64,000 nt of DNA from Castanea sativa (GCF_040712315.1 NC_134015.1:17981614-18045613), one strand, 5' to 3'; counted from the first letter of the stretch, positions 1-11,924 are shown. The notes: generated by a model from the sequence alone, not told the origin. Translations and numbers: made by a program.

Positions 1-650
1 ACATGTCCGTCATGGATACCGAGCGACGGACCCATGGAGTAAGGGGGCAGCTGATAGGGATAAATCCCATAGCAAACAGAAAAAGCGACAGTGACACCGA
101 GAGAGACATCTGGATAGCCTCACAATCAAAGACCTAGTAGACGGAGTCTTGTCTTGAACGGAAGGCAAAGAGACGGACGGACTCTTTAAAAGGGACAAAC
201 TCTTTAAGGTGGACGGACCCGATGGAGACAGGTGGCAAAGCCACGTGACACACACGTGACCTAAGTAGTCTCCAAGGAACCTAATATGGGAATGTCTTGC
301 ATTCTACGTTCAACCGTAATCAAAGAGATCCCTACAAGGAAAGAATCCCACAATATATGGACGCTGGAAAAGATCTTCTCCATAAGGAAATACTTTATCC
401 ATCAAGAAATTGAGGTCAGCTCTACGCAACTATAAAAACCCCAAAACTCTCACAAATCAAGGTACGCATGATAATACCCTAGCTCTAGTACTCTGGAGTG
501 ATAGAAAATTCTCTTTTCTAACTTGACTTTCAGAGGGCCTTTGGCCGGTACCACACCGGTACTCTTTAAGGTTTTCTTGTATTTGTGTTACGCAGGTTAC
601 CAAGGGCACATGAGGACTATTCGACTCGCTGACAATTTCTAGCATCATCA
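1..650 (+). mobile_element. Gypsy-type LTR, 3' part (left end outside window)
   Basis: A promoter-like TATA motif (CTATAAAAACC) lies at about 431. It is followed by a leader-like stretch with GGGCCTTTGGCCGGTACC near 535-551, a pattern I associate with R/U5 regions of plant Gypsy LTRs. The block ends in ...TAGCATCATCA at about 650. The next bases (CTATATAAG) are not a tRNA primer-binding site, so this is a 3' LTR or a solo LTR, not a 5' LTR. No reading frame here resembles gag or pol. The left boundary and target-site duplication cannot be seen. Confidence 0.6.
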
Positions 651-672
651 CTATATAAGAAAATTAAAGTGG

Positions 673-1000
673 TGAAACTTTTTTAATTTTTTTGAGATAA
701 AAGATAGAACTTTATTGATGTAAAACTATAATCAAATACAAGAATGGCCGTGTGCCAATAGAGACCCAAAAAAAAATAAAAATAACAGATGATAGTAGTA
801 GCTACAAGAAAGCCAGGGACAGCAGTACAGTAAAGAAGCCCAAAGCAACAAACTGAAAAAACTAAAGCTGTGTTGCAGTTAGCTGCTAGTACTTCTCCAG
901 GAAATTAACCAAGAGCCTCATCAAGAATGCAGTTCGGATGCTGCTGAACTTTATCAAAATAGAATTTGTTCCTTGCAGTCCAAATTGCCCAGCACATTTA
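673..1000 (-). mobile_element. 5'-truncated LINE, 3' end fragment (antisense)
   Basis: A T-rich run at 681-700 followed by GATAAAAGATAGAACTTTAT reads on the minus strand as a LINE 3' end with its A-rich tail. Minus-strand translation at 900-1000 resembles the linker between the zinc-finger and RNase H parts of plant L1 ORF2 (for example NVLGNLDCKEQILF). The same 3' end motif occurs at 18224-18250, so both tails come from one family. Only a few hundred bases are left and no frame is open. Confidence 0.6.
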
Positions 1001-1299
1001 AATTTCAAAATTTAAGTGCTATTTTCTAGATCAATGTCGACATTGTTTAATTATATTATTGCTTTTAATAGAATGATCTAACTAGTAATTTCATGATAAT
1101 AATAATAAAAAATAAAAAAATAAAAGCTTGTAATTTCATGATAGTGTAGTCTATAATTTCAAATTACTCTACTTCTAAGTGCTTTTTTTTTTGTTGGTAA
1201 TTAATCATGCTACATGCATGCAGTCTTAATCACCTGAGCGACATCAAACTTTTTCTTTATTGATGACTATCTCCAAAAAATAAATCTGGAAGTAAACAC

Positions 1300-2930
1300 A
1301 AACTACCCATTAAGAGATTCATACTCTAGATTCTCATAGAATGAAATTTCTTGGCCAATCGTACAATTTGCTTCTCTGGGTTGACAGGTGTTAAGGTTCA
1401 AAAAATCATAACACAAGGCCCAAAGAAATAGCACATTGGGCCAACCCCATGGAAAGTAAAATTGAAAAGAGGTTGAGCTCACAAAAGAAAAGGATGGTAG
1501 GCCCAAAAGATTTGAAGCCCAAGATCCATGAAAGGGCAAGTTTTAGAACCCATGAAACAAAGGGAAGAAATAAGAAGGGCCTAGCCTGCCAAGATCAGAG
1601 GACCAAAGAGAATCCAGTAAAACAAATTGAGCCGGGATCCCGGAGACTGCCAAGGGCTCGAGATCCCTGGGACGTGCAACACAGCCAAGGTGGAATTAAG
1701 ACAGCTCGAAAGGGGAACCAAAAAGCACAAGAAACGAAGGACAAATATGTCATTTTCAAGCACTCAGAGATGCAGCAAAGAAGCAGCTTGGAGAGCAACA
1801 ACTCATGAACAAAAGGCTGGTACCTTAGGGAACCCGGAAAGAAGAACCATAAGGGGAAATAGCTGGGAAAACCTTCGACTTGGCAGGGAATGATTCAGCT
1901 CACTGGGGAAAAATAACAAAAAATGAGGGCAACTAAAAGCTGAATCTAAAAGGTGAGAAACCTTAAAAGAAGAGAGGATGAAGGCCAGCTCTCCAAGGAC
2001 GCCCCTGGAATGGAAAGCCAGCAAGTGACTTTTAGGGAAGCAGCACTAAAAAAGAAAAACTATGAGAAAAAGGGAAAGAGCTAGCCAGTAGAATAGCTGG
2101 CATAACAAGGGCTCTGTTACCCAGGGGAGCAAAAAGAGAGAACTAGTGGTACCCCGGAGCCCTAAGGTGACGCTATAAAAGGAGATTCAGCAGTAACGAA
2201 ATCAGGGAGAATCATTGAGAGAAAGCTCTGTAAAACTCAAGGAAAACAGGGGAATATCTCCCGGTATCCTAGAAACAGCCACTATAATATAATACTTGGA
2301 TTCAAAAAGGATTCAAACTTTACAAGTCTTAGAGGTTGAGATAGCCATCTAAGTCTGCAATTTTTGAGCTTATTTGGACCTTGTAGCATGATTTAGTAAG
2401 CACGTGATAATCCAAAAAATTCTGTAAAACTCAAAGAAAACAGGGGAATATCTCCCGGTATCCTCGAAACAGCCACTATAATAGCACCTGCTTGGATTCA
2501 AAAAGGTTCAAATTTTACAAGTCTTAGAGGCCCAGAGAGTCATTCAAGTCTGTAATTTTTTAGCTTACTTGAACCTTGCATTAAGTCTTGGTGAGCTCAT
2601 TATAATTCATAACTAAAAAAAGAAATTAATGAAATACTTCCTACTAACTCTAAGGATCCCAAGCAATTATTCTGAGTTTTTCTTTATCATTTTGTCTTCC
2701 ATTGATGTTTCCTTGTTAATCAATACGTATATTCTTGCCTGCTAGTGTATGTGTATTACAGGAGTTCTACCTTGTGCATCACTTGGTCTTTAAACAGCTC
2801 ATTTAGCTGCGGTAGACCAAGCCCAGTCCATTCAAACTACAACAAGAGGGCCCGGCGTCCTTGCTTAACTTAGGCCTGGACACCGTCCGATAAAATTGAC
2901 CCTCACAACAGGTTAACGTTTCAACATTTG
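1300..2930 (+). mobile_element. Old LTR-like retroelement block
   Basis: This purine-rich block carries a TATA-like box (GCTATAAAAGGAG) near 2172. Its 3' part includes runs such as CAAGAGGGCCCGGCG and ends near CCCTCACAACA at about 2920. A second copy of the same general architecture lies at 18671-21060 (TATA-like AAAAGGAAG box, TTTACAAGTCTTAG motif, CCTTGTGC motif), so it is a repeat family. I see no gag or pol domain. The 119-codon open frame at 1449-1808 is Lys/Arg/Gln-rich with no recognisable domain, and I do not call it a gene. The left boundary is uncertain. Confidence 0.5.
2228..2590 (+). repeat. Direct duplication inside the LTR-like block
   Basis: A segment starting TCTGTAAAACTCAA and containing GGGGAATATCTCCCGGTATC, GAAACAGCCACTATAATA and TTTACAAGTCTTAGAGG occurs at about 2228-2405 and again at about 2421-2590, with a period near 192 bases. 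The copies differ by substitutions and short indels, so the duplication is not recent. Confidence 0.85.
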
Positions 2931-2934
2931 AGAC

Positions 2935-3800
2935 TTTCTAATTCAACAATTCATGCAACTTATCAACAACACAAGATAAGTTAGGTAATTCTAAACCTAA
3001 TTAAGGACCAGGAAATAAATATTTGTCAAAGGCTGGATTAATCTTCTAAGAATATGACCTCAACACTTTCTAAAAATATAAATTCATACTTATTTTAAGG
3101 GTAACCTAATTTGATACTAACTAATGAAGAGTTTGACTAAACTTGTCATTACTTGAACTAATATAATATCTAATTAAAAATTCATCGCTCAAAAACTGAA
3201 TAACAAAGATCCTAAAATCAGTATCACTAAATTACGAGGAAAAACTCCTGTTTACTAAAATATTTTAAAAAGGCCAAATCAGTGGACGTCATAAAGTTAT
3301 AATCACAAGGTTTTTTGTCAAAGAATCTAACAAGTAAAAAATGCAACCAATTAAAAAATTTGAACGATTCCTATTTCCATAGTCTTCGCTGAAAGGAGTA
3401 GTGGTCCAATCCAAAGCATGTGTTTTTTGGGTAAGAGAAACGCTATGCTATTTTGATGAGGACCACAGAGAAAAATAAAATAGGATAAATTATAGTGACA
3501 CTTCCGAGGTTTAGTGCAATTATATTTGTTATACGTGATTTTAAGGATATGACACTATAGATGATCAAAGTAATTGAGACTCCACCTAATTTCCTAAAAT
3601 AGTTTTAAAAAAAATAGAGGTGTATCAATTATTTTGATAATATAGAACAAAATGTTATTTCTTGATAATTAAGTATAATTAGTCAAGTTTCTCTATATAA
3701 AAATAAAAATAAAAATAAAAAAGTATAATTTGTCATTTCGCTATGTCACGGGCTGTCAACATTTTTGGACCCAGTTTTAAGAATAAAACATATTCTTTTT
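2935..3800. other. AT-rich intergenic DNA
   Basis: I see no gene, RNA or clear element here. It is AT-rich with short poly-A runs and AAAAT/AAATA microsatellite-like stretches near 3700. Confidence 0.5.
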
Positions 3801-4504
3801 TGAGAAATGATATGTTTACAATATTTTCACAATATTTTTACAACAAATTCTAAATGGTAAGTGTGAGGACCCGAGGACCTAAGAACCCGAGGACCCGAAG
3901 AAAGAAAGGCCAACATTTAGAATGAAAGATGAAGTCTCTCCGGGTGTGCCCGAAGATGAGGTGGCGTGGACGATAACTACATAAGGGACATGTTACAAAT
4001 ATCTGGATGTATTAGGCTGATTTGGAAGGTTGCATTAAATGCTTGGCAACAACTATTCTGGCCGCATTAATTAACAAGCATCACCTCTATCCATCGCATT
4101 AATGTGGACATGACCTGAACAGTGCGGGATGCAAAGTGGAATCTTGTTCCATTGCCGACGGACAAGTGTCACGGGAAAAGGACCGTAGATTGCAAGGTGT
4201 AAGGCTACGATGAAAACAGAGAATAGTATAAATAGGAATCAAAAGACTACGAATAAGGGGCTTTTTTGTTGTTGAACCCTCTCTATCAAATGTATTGTAT
4301 GAGGACTCTTAAATGAATAAAGCATCAGTAACGTTGGGAAGTTGATTTTATGAGTTTTTGGTCCTCACAGTAAGTTATTACTGGTTGTTATTATTAGGAC
4401 AAAAAAGTAATCTTAGTGTTAGGTTCAAATTTGAACCAATAACAACTAACCACCTATGATTTGTTGTGAAAATATTGTAAAAATGTTGTGGACGTAGCAC
4501 TTCT
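3801..4504. mobile_element. MITE split by a solo LTR
   Basis: The left part (3801-3861) contains ACAATATTTTCACAATATTT and ACAACAAATTC. The right part (4375-4504) ends with ATTTGTTGTGAAAATATTGT and a GTAGCAC end, which is the inverted complement of the left part. Together they form a small terminal-inverted-repeat element interrupted by the LTR at 3862-4369. Similar sequence fragments occur near 5965 and 14300. The target-site duplication of the MITE itself is not clear. Confidence 0.6.
3862..4369 (+). mobile_element. Solo LTR (508 bp) with 5-bp TSD GTAAG
   Basis: The element begins TGTGAGGACC and ends GGTCCTCACA, a perfect 10-base terminal inverted repeat. It is flanked by GTAAG at 3857-3861 and 4370-4374, the 5-bp target duplication expected of LTR-retrotransposon integrase. 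A TATA-like box (AGTATAAATAG) lies near 4227 and an AATAAA-type signal near 4316, which sets the plus orientation. There is no internal domain, so this is a solo LTR left by LTR-LTR recombination or a short TRIM-like unit. Confidence 0.9.
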
Positions 4505-6030
4505 CTTTTTTTTTTTATTCATTTGAATTTAGTTTGACAGAAGTTTTTAAAAAGGCTCTCGTAATTGATCTTACTTTTTTTTTTTTTTTTGGTTTTATAG
4601 CGGCAAGTGTAAGAAAAAAAAAAAAAAAAAAAATCAAAACTCTCTAAATAATTGTTTAATCCTTTTTTATTTTTTTATTTTTTTCTAAATCTCAATAGGG
4701 ATAAACAATATATTTGCCTGAGTCAGTGCAATGGCATATCCACTGTAGTTTTAAAACAATTTTAGATACAAGTACAATTGTAGAAATTTTAAAATATTTT
4801 TGCGATTATACATATACAGCTATTAATTTATGTTTGTGGGGTTCAAAAAATAAAAAAGTGTTTATTGGATGAACTATAAGAGAACTTTTGAAAATTAGGA
4901 TTCATTGCCATTCTGAAAACCTACAAGGAAGACTAAATTATATCCTTCATGAATCCTCTGGAAGCTCATATATATAAGAGACTGACTTTTATTGAATGAA
5001 ATATACATGTGTGTCAATCATAGAATCAGCTTTTCTGGGTTGACAAGGATAATTAATTTAAGTTTTGAAATTTGAAACTTCGTGCGTGGTTCAACGATCC
5101 AAGTTGTAATTAGCGCAAGTAGAGGAGAAGTGTCGGCCTGAGAACAGTTAATTAATCGTTTTTTTTTTTTTACAAAATAAAAATTCTTCTATAGTTTAAT
5201 CTAAGTGTATATATTTGTAAAATTTTCTCATAGAGACTCATACCACGGTCCTTACCCCCATATCCTACAAACATTGATACTTGTAGTATAACCACCGCAA
5301 TTTTTTTTTCTTTTTAATGTAAGTGTGTTAAAATATACTTGTATTCTAAAAAAATTTGTAAAAGTAAAATAATTCTAAAAAAAAAAAAAAGAGAAAACAA
5401 AGGCAGAATATAAGCTGATGTCAAACATACTTCCAAATATGTGAAGACAAAGGCAGCCCATGGTTCCCTTGAACAAATAGGAAATTGGCCCCTTTAAAAT
5501 AAAATTGATCCAAAGAATCCAAAAAAATGAAATAAAATGGCCCCAATGCTCGATAACATGTCAATTTGTGTGACGTATATAATAAAATCCTTAATAATTG
5601 TCTCATCACTGCTCACAAGTTAAGTCTACAAGGCATAGCTTTGCCCATTAGTCTTCAGTGATTTTTTTTTTTTTTTTTTTTTGCCCGTTAGTCTTAATTG
5701 ATTAGTCTTCATTGATTTGTTATTTTGTTTTTCTGCACCTGCACGTGCTATAATTAAACTGGAGAAAAGTAGTAAAAGCTTCTGATTTTTTTAAAGAAAA
5801 ATAGACTCACGTCTTTAAAGTATAGTCGACCACAAATAAAATAAAAATAAAAGTATTTATCATTATTGAGCGGTGGGGTTCTTGTAGGTCCACATATATC
5901 AGCATTCACCAATTCGAGTGGTGCTCAGATTCGCCGTGAATTTTGTGGAAATGGAAGTCCGTGCATTTTACAATATTTTTACCGAATTTAGTTTTAGTTA
6001 TTTTATCAATAGTTATTATAAATAAAAATA
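4505..6030. other. AT-rich intergenic DNA
   Basis: No supported gene. It holds several poly-A/poly-T runs of 11 to 19 bases (near 4580, 4615, 5160, 5380 and 5665). The open frames are short and low in complexity. Confidence 0.5.
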
Positions 6031-6321
6031 TGATATCAATGATAAACTCATGTAAATATTAGTAAGAATTTATTACATCAATAATTTGTAAAAATATTAT
6101 AAAATAGTTTATATTTATAACATTACTCTTTTTCAAAAATACAACCTTCGTGAATTTGATATTACTAGGTAATAGGTGATATCAATGATAAGCTCATATT
6201 AATATTAGTAAGAATTTATTACATCAATAATATGTAAAAATATTATAAAATAGTTTATGTTTATAGCATTACTCTTTTTCAAAAATACAACCTTCATAAA
6301 TTTGACATCACTGGGTAATAT
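6031..6321. repeat. Tandem duplication, about 148-bp unit
   Basis: The segment GATATCAATGATAAACTCAT ... TTTTTCAAAAATACAACCTT at about 6031-6174 is repeated at about 6179-6321 with scattered substitutions. The unit contains AT-rich, MITE-like sequence (AAAAATATTATAAAATAGTT). Confidence 0.85.
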
Positions 6322-6453
6322 GAGACAAGCCTAGCACCACATATTTTTATCCTTTTATATTTTGAGTTATTTGCAAATTACAACTTAGATGCTCATACCT
6401 TATGTTAAGTACCGTAAACAAAATAGTCAATTCTGTTTTGGTTTATCTATTAT

Positions 6454-6505
6454 AACAAAATATTTTGACATTGGTCAATTTCAATATACAGTTTTGAGAT
6501 TACAA

Positions 6506-6557
<52 letters not shown>

Positions 6558-6980
6558 CACACAACCACATATACATATTTAACACTCACATTTATTCATC
6601 ATTAATGGAATATTAAGAATAAAATCAAAACAATATAGTTTTAGTTTTTTTTTTAAAAGGGAGCAAATTGAAATTTGAATTAAAATGACCAATGGTATTT
6701 TCCTCATTTCGGTTGGAACAAAATGAATTGTAACAAAATATTTTGACATTGGTCAATTCCAATATATGGTTTCGAGATTACAACTAATATATATATACAC
6801 ACACACAAATACATATTTAACACTCATATTTATTCATCATTAATGGAATATTAAGAATCAAATCAAAACAATATAGTTTTATCTTTTTTTTTTTTTTAAA
6901 GGGAGCAAACTGAAATTTGAATGGAATGAATTAGAATGACCAATGGTATTTTCCTCGTTTCGTTTGGAACAAAATGAATT
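6454..6980. repeat. Tandem duplication, 250-280-bp unit with (TA)n
   Basis: The unit starts AACAAAATATTTTGACATTG and ends GGAACAAAATGAATT. It occurs at about 6454-6730 and 6731-6980. The first copy is longer because of an expanded (TA)n tract at about 6509-6550; the second keeps a short TA run plus ACACACAC. Other differences are point changes, so the microsatellite grew after or during the duplication. Confidence 0.9.
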
Positions 6981-7690
6981 CAACAACAATGGCGATAAAT
7001 ATGATTTATCTATTTTTTCACATTTATGCTTCGTTTGTTTCATTATAAAACATTTTAAAATGTAAAATATTTTACATATAACAAATATTACATGTAAATT
7101 ATTTTTAGTAAAAATATACTCTGCTGTTTAGTGTGATATGTAAAATTTTTCAAGCACAAACTACTTGTTTCCTAATTGGCCATCCGACTAGCAACTTTAG
7201 CAATCAAACCGCCAAGACTAGCTACCCAACCAACTAGATCGGCAACCCAGCCACCGGATGGGGGGTGGGGGGGAGGAAGGGAGATTCATTGTATGTTTTT
7301 GTAAAATATTTTATCAAATTTTAATGGTAAAAAATTTTACAATATCTTACATACAAAAGATTTTACGATTAACAGGAAATATTTTCAAGTTTAACCAAAT
7401 TTTACAATGAAACAAACATAATAAAATATTAAAAATATTCTCTGTAAAAAATTTTACAGCGAAATAAACAGTGTTATAAGAAAAATTCTCATCCAGTGGC
7501 ATAGTGAGAGAACAAACGATTTTGGAACTCATTTCTACTTTTGTACTATAAGACTTTTCTTCTTATCTATAATTGTACTTTCATCATTAAAAATTCAAGA
7601 ATAACCTTTTCATAATAATTGCCAAACAGTTCATAAATTTGAAGTTGAGCCAGGAACATAATACACATAATACCATAAATTTAGAGTTAC
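6981..7690. other. AT-rich intergenic DNA
   Basis: No supported gene. A G-rich run lies near 7260-7275. Sequence around 7020-7080 and 7300-7480 contains inverted AAATTTTAC/GTAAAATTT-like words, possibly an eroded MITE, but I cannot set boundaries. Confidence 0.4.
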
Positions 7691-8420
7691 CTTTTTTGAT
7701 TCAACAACTACTTGTTTTCCGTTGTTGTCGTGAAGTTTGTCTTCTCCAAGCTTTACTGTATATGAGAAGTCTTCGTCATGCTAGTTTTACAGAAAGTTCT
7801 CAACTTCCTATCATGTGATTATTACTAGCACTATCCAGTATCCACATCACCATATGTTTTCATGTTGAATAGACATACATTAGTAAGATAAATCAATGAG
7901 CATCTTCAACTTCCTTAGAGAGGTTGGCTTTATTTTCTTCTATTACTTCTATGTACTAGCAATCCTTTCGGGAGATAGACTTACTCCGAATGTCTCAGGT
8001 TTGAATCTCACAATAAAAAGCGTCTAGAAAAAAAAATCTTCATGCTCTCAACTCATGCTCACTAGCATTTTCGATGAGATTGGGTACACAACTATGACTT
8101 ATTCAGATTCCCTGCTTCTGCAGGTCCAGCCCAACGAATAAGGTGCCACTATGGCCACACCCAAGTGGAAGACACGAACTAAAGTCAGCCCTTTTTTTGC
8201 ACAAAAAAAAAAAAAAAAAAAAATCCCTTTGGGAGTGATTTGAGGATCTGCATTTAGTGCATTGAAAGCAAAAAGTTTTGTACTCATGTCCAAACTTCTT
8301 AGAGTTGCCTTTTGAGCTCAAAATTTTAGTTTTTCAAGTCCTTATCCAAATTTGCTTTATTTTCTTCCTCCATTTTTAGGTCTTTGTTGTTTTCGCTTTT
8401 AACTTTGGACTAGAATGTTT
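7690..8420 (-). pseudogene. Decayed Ty1/copia gag-protease fragment
   Basis: On the minus strand, about 7800-7870, the translation gives WILDSASNNHM. This matches the copia protease active-site pattern (W-x-L-D-S-G/A-x-x-x-H). Farther upstream on the minus strand (about 8040-8340) the translation is Lys/Leu-rich and resembles the part of gag before the zinc knuckle. Multiple stops, frameshifts and a poly-A run at 8201-8222 break it. The LTR pair belonging to it is not evident, so it is an old internal fragment. The copia solo LTR at 8423 was inserted just at its edge. Confidence 0.5.
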
Positions 8421-8422
8421 GC

Positions 8423-9257
8423 TGTTAGGTTCTAAAACCTTTAGGTTTAAATGTATTAGAACACTAATTTGTAATGTTGGCAAACCATGATCAAAACGTT
8501 TTAGTCTTGTTTAGACTACTCAAAGTATGTGTCTTTTATGTAAAGTTGGAATTGAGTTGCTGCAAAATTTACTACGCAATTCTGTCTGGCTCAATCGATC
8601 GAAAATTAGACTCGACCGATTGAAAGTCGTGCAGATTTTTTTTCTGCAAAATTTTCCAACTCAACCTAAGTCCGTTTTAAGTGTAGGATTTTATGTTTTG
8701 CCCTAAGTATAAAAGGGAAAACCCTAGCCACGTGTTTCGAGGTTGTTGATGTTGTATGTGTGAATCTTCTGTGAGATCTAGAGATGTTTGCCTTCACACA
8801 TACTTAGGGTTATCAAGGATCAAGATTATGTCAAAAACTTGATGATTATTTAGTTGCTGCATTAAGAGCTTAAAGATATACAAGCGGGAGTGCTTGTGCT
8901 TGCTAAGAATCCAAGAAGGAAGTAGTCCTAGACTCAGAGCTGTCACGTGGTCGTGGTAGTAAGTTTCCTACTCGAGGTAGCAATAGGACGTTAGTGGTCT
9001 AAGTCGCTATTGTGTAAACTTCAATTTCTTCATAATGGTTTCAGTTTTACCTTGAGGATAGCTAGATTAAATCCTCTCCAGGTTTTTTACCGGTTTGGTT
9101 TTCCTGAGTCATCATATCATTGTGTTCTTTATATTTCTGCTGCTTTGCATGATATGATATATTTGTGTTAACCTAGATCTGTTTAATTTACTTAAGTTAA
9201 TCACTTGGCTAAATAACTAGGTTAATGTGGTTGTGTTTAAGGGGTCTAAAACGCACA
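8423..9257 (+). mobile_element. Copia solo LTR (835 bp) with 5-bp TSD TTTGC
   Basis: It begins TGTTAGGTTCTAAAACC and ends TCTAAAACGCACA. TTTGC flanks it at 8418-8422 and 9258-9262. A TATA-like box (AGTATAAAAGGG) lies near 8708, consistent with plus orientation. The same LTR family is present at 19060-19917 and 28341-29200 on the minus strand and truncated at 31655-32159. No internal domains follow, so it is a solo LTR. Confidence 0.9.
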
Positions 9258-9262
9258 TTTGC

Positions 9263-9449
9263 CTTAAAGGTCGGGTAGAAAATCTCCCCATCCTTTTTTC
9301 TCATGCTTTAAGGGACCCTCACAACTCATCCAATGCAAGTTTTAATTTGAATGTCATACGAAACCAAAAAAAAATCAACAAGAAACAATAGATTAATGAG
9401 GAATATAATGAGGACAAGAAACAATAAAATGAGGAATATAATGAGGAAA

Positions 9450-9489
<40 letters not shown>

Positions 9490-10760
9490 CTGGAGTAGTT
9501 CATGTTGCTGTGCTGTGAAGGTGCTAAGAAAGTGATAAGGATGAAGAGGCAAAATCAAGTCACATGTGTAGTGGAAAAGTGAGAAAGGTAGGTGAGTACA
9601 ATAAAGTAAGAGTATTTGTATAAAATACATTATTCAGCATCTTTTCCTCTCCATTTTCCTCCCAAATTGGGAGGATAAAAAAATGTGAGCTCGGAGGGAT
9701 TATTTTCCTTTCCATTTTTTGTCTCTCTTGTTTTTTTTCCTGAACTAAACGGTGAAAAATGTCATTTTTCACCATATTTTCCTCTCCTTATTTTCCATCC
9801 TCCATGTTTTCAATTGAGCTCCAATTACAATTTCTAAATCTCCTTAAATGTTCTGAGAATGCTCTAATGCTAACCAAGTTCCAATCAACACAACAACTTT
9901 GAAGGTTGGTTTGTCATTTGTGTGTGATGGACTTGATCTCTTCTCCTGAATTTCGCAATTGAGAGAGGGAGAAGGTAGAGAGATTGATGAGGGTTTTGCA
10001 CTAATGTTTATGGGCTCTCTCTAGATCTTCATATGGGAATTTTGGTTTACAAATTCATGGGAAATGGGGCTTATAAAAGTAGGCAAAAAGGGCATAATTA
10101 TAGGGAAAAAAATGTAACAAAATTGTCTTAGTTTTGTGATGTTCACCCCTCTGCTATGTGAGAGGAAGAGGTGTACTCATTTCCTCAACTATTTTTCCAA
10201 CTTGAACTTAATTTGCCTCTTGCTTGAATTAGTAGGAGCGAACTGCTCAGCAACTGACTTCCATTTTTGCGTTACAACCAGTTCAATTCACAAGCCCAAT
10301 ACAAATGACAACTCACAAAATTACATAAAAATAATGAAATTTTAATTTTTTGAGACATAGTAAATTTAATTATTTTACTACATAATTCTAACACTCTCCC
10401 TCTCCCTCACCAATGAAGATAGGAACATGTTTTAAGCATAGTTGAAAGTGGATTCAATAGGACATGCTACCATGGTTTATGGTTCAAGCTTATGGGAATG
10501 GAAATTTAGGACAAAAGGAGTTGGTTTTGATACCAAACTTGTTGGGTGCAGGATTGTAATAAAGGTCTGCTTAAAAAAATAGTAATTAATTTCTGCTAGA
10601 AGAAGCACAGATACAGAGTATTTCTATGCTCTTTATCTTCATTTCAGTGTAATTTCCATACTCCACACTCTATTGCATTATATTATATATGGGGCGGTGT
10701 TTAAACAGATAATTGTTAATTTGAATTGTTCTATTGTGTGTACAATAGAAATCTAGTTTA
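9263..10760. other. Intergenic DNA with a (GA)n tract
   Basis: No supported gene. A (GA)n microsatellite spans about 9451-9487. Just before it the phrase GAGGAATATAATGAGGA occurs twice (near 9398 and 9430). The rest is AT-rich with no domain-bearing frame. Confidence 0.5.
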
Positions 10761-10766
10761 GATTTG

Positions 10767-10884
10767 AATCCTCGAGAACCAAGGCTACCATGCTCTAAAG
10801 TTTGATGTAATAAATCATTTTGTTCAGAATCCTTGAGAACCAAGACTACCATGCTCTAGAGTTCGACGGAATAAATCATTTTGA
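10767..10884. repeat. Tandem duplication, about 61-bp unit
   Basis: GAATCCTCGAGAACCAAGGC ... AATAAATCATTTTG at about 10767-10823 is repeated at about 10828-10884 (GAATCCTTGAGAACCAAGAC ... AATAAATCATTTTG). The copies differ at several positions. Confidence 0.85.
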
Positions 10885-11510
10885 TTTTTCTTCTTCAAGG
10901 ATGAGTTGTCAAATGTCAGCTATGTTTCCTAAGTTTTCCGGACTACAAATTAGTGTTTTTTTTTTTTTTTAAATTTTATAATAACAATAACGTGTAGCAA
11001 AGGTTGCATTCTATTATTTGAAAACCACTTCTAGTACAGTTCCTACCCTATTCTACTTTACAAATTGGGAAATTGTTAGGTCACAAGCTTTGTTGCACAC
11101 ATTCAACGCATAATTTATTTTTTGAACTAAAATCATGACTCTCAAAAGCTGAAATATGTGTACTTTGTGTAATAGATACTGTATAATAAACAATGCCCAT
11201 GACCATAAAAAAATTAAACCATATAATTTAGGTTCTTTTATTAAATTTAACTATGTGATAAACAACACGATAAAGTTTTTTTTTAATAACAATTAAATTC
11301 AACCAATTAATACAATAACATTGCTCAATTTAATTAAAAGATTTAAGGCACTGCATTTAAGGAATCTTATATAAATTTTATCCATTGCATGAATGGTTTC
11401 GATTAATTTACAAATTAAGGAGTACATTAATATGAAGGGAGTGCCTATGCTTACACCAAAATTTTTACAAGCTGGATAGAAATACGTGTGTGTGTGTGTG
11501 TGTGTGATAT
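10885..11510. other. AT-rich region 3' of the VQ gene
   Basis: It holds the likely 3' flank of the minus-strand VQ gene and a (GT)n tract at about 11488-11507. No other gene is supported. Confidence 0.5.
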
Positions 11511-11518
11511 TACAGAAA

Positions 11519-11884
11519 TCAGCATATGTTCCCCAAAACTTCTCTCAAGAAGTAACCTTGGTCAAGCTCAAGTGAGATCATAGTCTTCAAAAAAGAATCG
11601 CCCACAATTTCAGCAGCTGTTTTTGCGTATGGAGCTTCATGATTAAAAACCAAGCCGACTTGTTCTGAACTTGCTGCATGATTATCACCAGGAATTTCGA
11701 TGTCATCAGAGTTGTTGCCAGTGAGTTCTTGAACTATTTTGCGAAACTCAGAAGCATGACAAGCTCTTACCATCGTTGGGCTAGATATGTATGTTATCTT
11801 GATGGGTTTTTGCTTAGATTTTGTGAGTTTTTCATTCTTAGGGAGGTGATGATAACTTTGTTTTGTAAGCTTGCCCATCTGCAT
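11519..11884 (-). CDS. VQ-motif protein (SIB1/SIB2-like), copy 1
   Basis: A small intronless gene of 121 codons. The VQ signature F-x-x-x-V-Q-x-L-T-G is at residues 47-56 (FRKIVQELTG), preceded by a basic, Lys-rich stretch (residues 16-29) and the KITYISSP block that in my knowledge marks the sigma-factor-binding SIB1/SIB2 type of VQ protein. Family members bind WRKY transcription factors through the VQ motif, and some bind plastid sigma factors; they modulate stress and defence transcription. The C-terminal part is acidic. I took the outermost ATG; the Met at residue 3 is an equally possible start. A TATA-like box lies about 80 bases upstream and a (CT)n-type tract sits just 5' of the start on the coding strand. 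The second VQ gene, at 25972-26331, shares the same core. The plastid-targeting potential of the N-terminus is unclear. Function is inferred from family only. Confidence 0.88.
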   Translation of the reverse strand: MQMGKLTKQSYHHLPKNEKLTKSKQKPIKITYISSPTMVRACHASEFRKIVQELTGNNSDDIEIPGDNHAASSEQVGLVFNHEAPYAKTAAEIVGDSFLKTMISLELDQGYFLREVLGNIC

Positions 11885-11886
11885 AT

Positions 11887-11888
<2 letters not shown>

Positions 11889-11921
<33 letters not shown>
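11889..11921. repeat. (GA)n microsatellite in the VQ leader
   Basis: About 16 GA dinucleotides lie a few bases upstream of the VQ start codon. On the coding strand this is a (CT)n tract within the probable 5' untranslated leader, a common place for such tracts in plant genes. Confidence 0.9.

Positions 11922-11924
<3 letters not shown>

Noticed and set aside
2228..2590. CRISPR-like repeat pair
   Set aside because: Only two long copies, no short regular repeats or spacers; ordinary duplication in a plant LTR-like element.
6389..6616. 75-codon frame with repeated Ile-Tyr
   Set aside because: It is a read-through of a (TA)n microsatellite in a tandem duplication.
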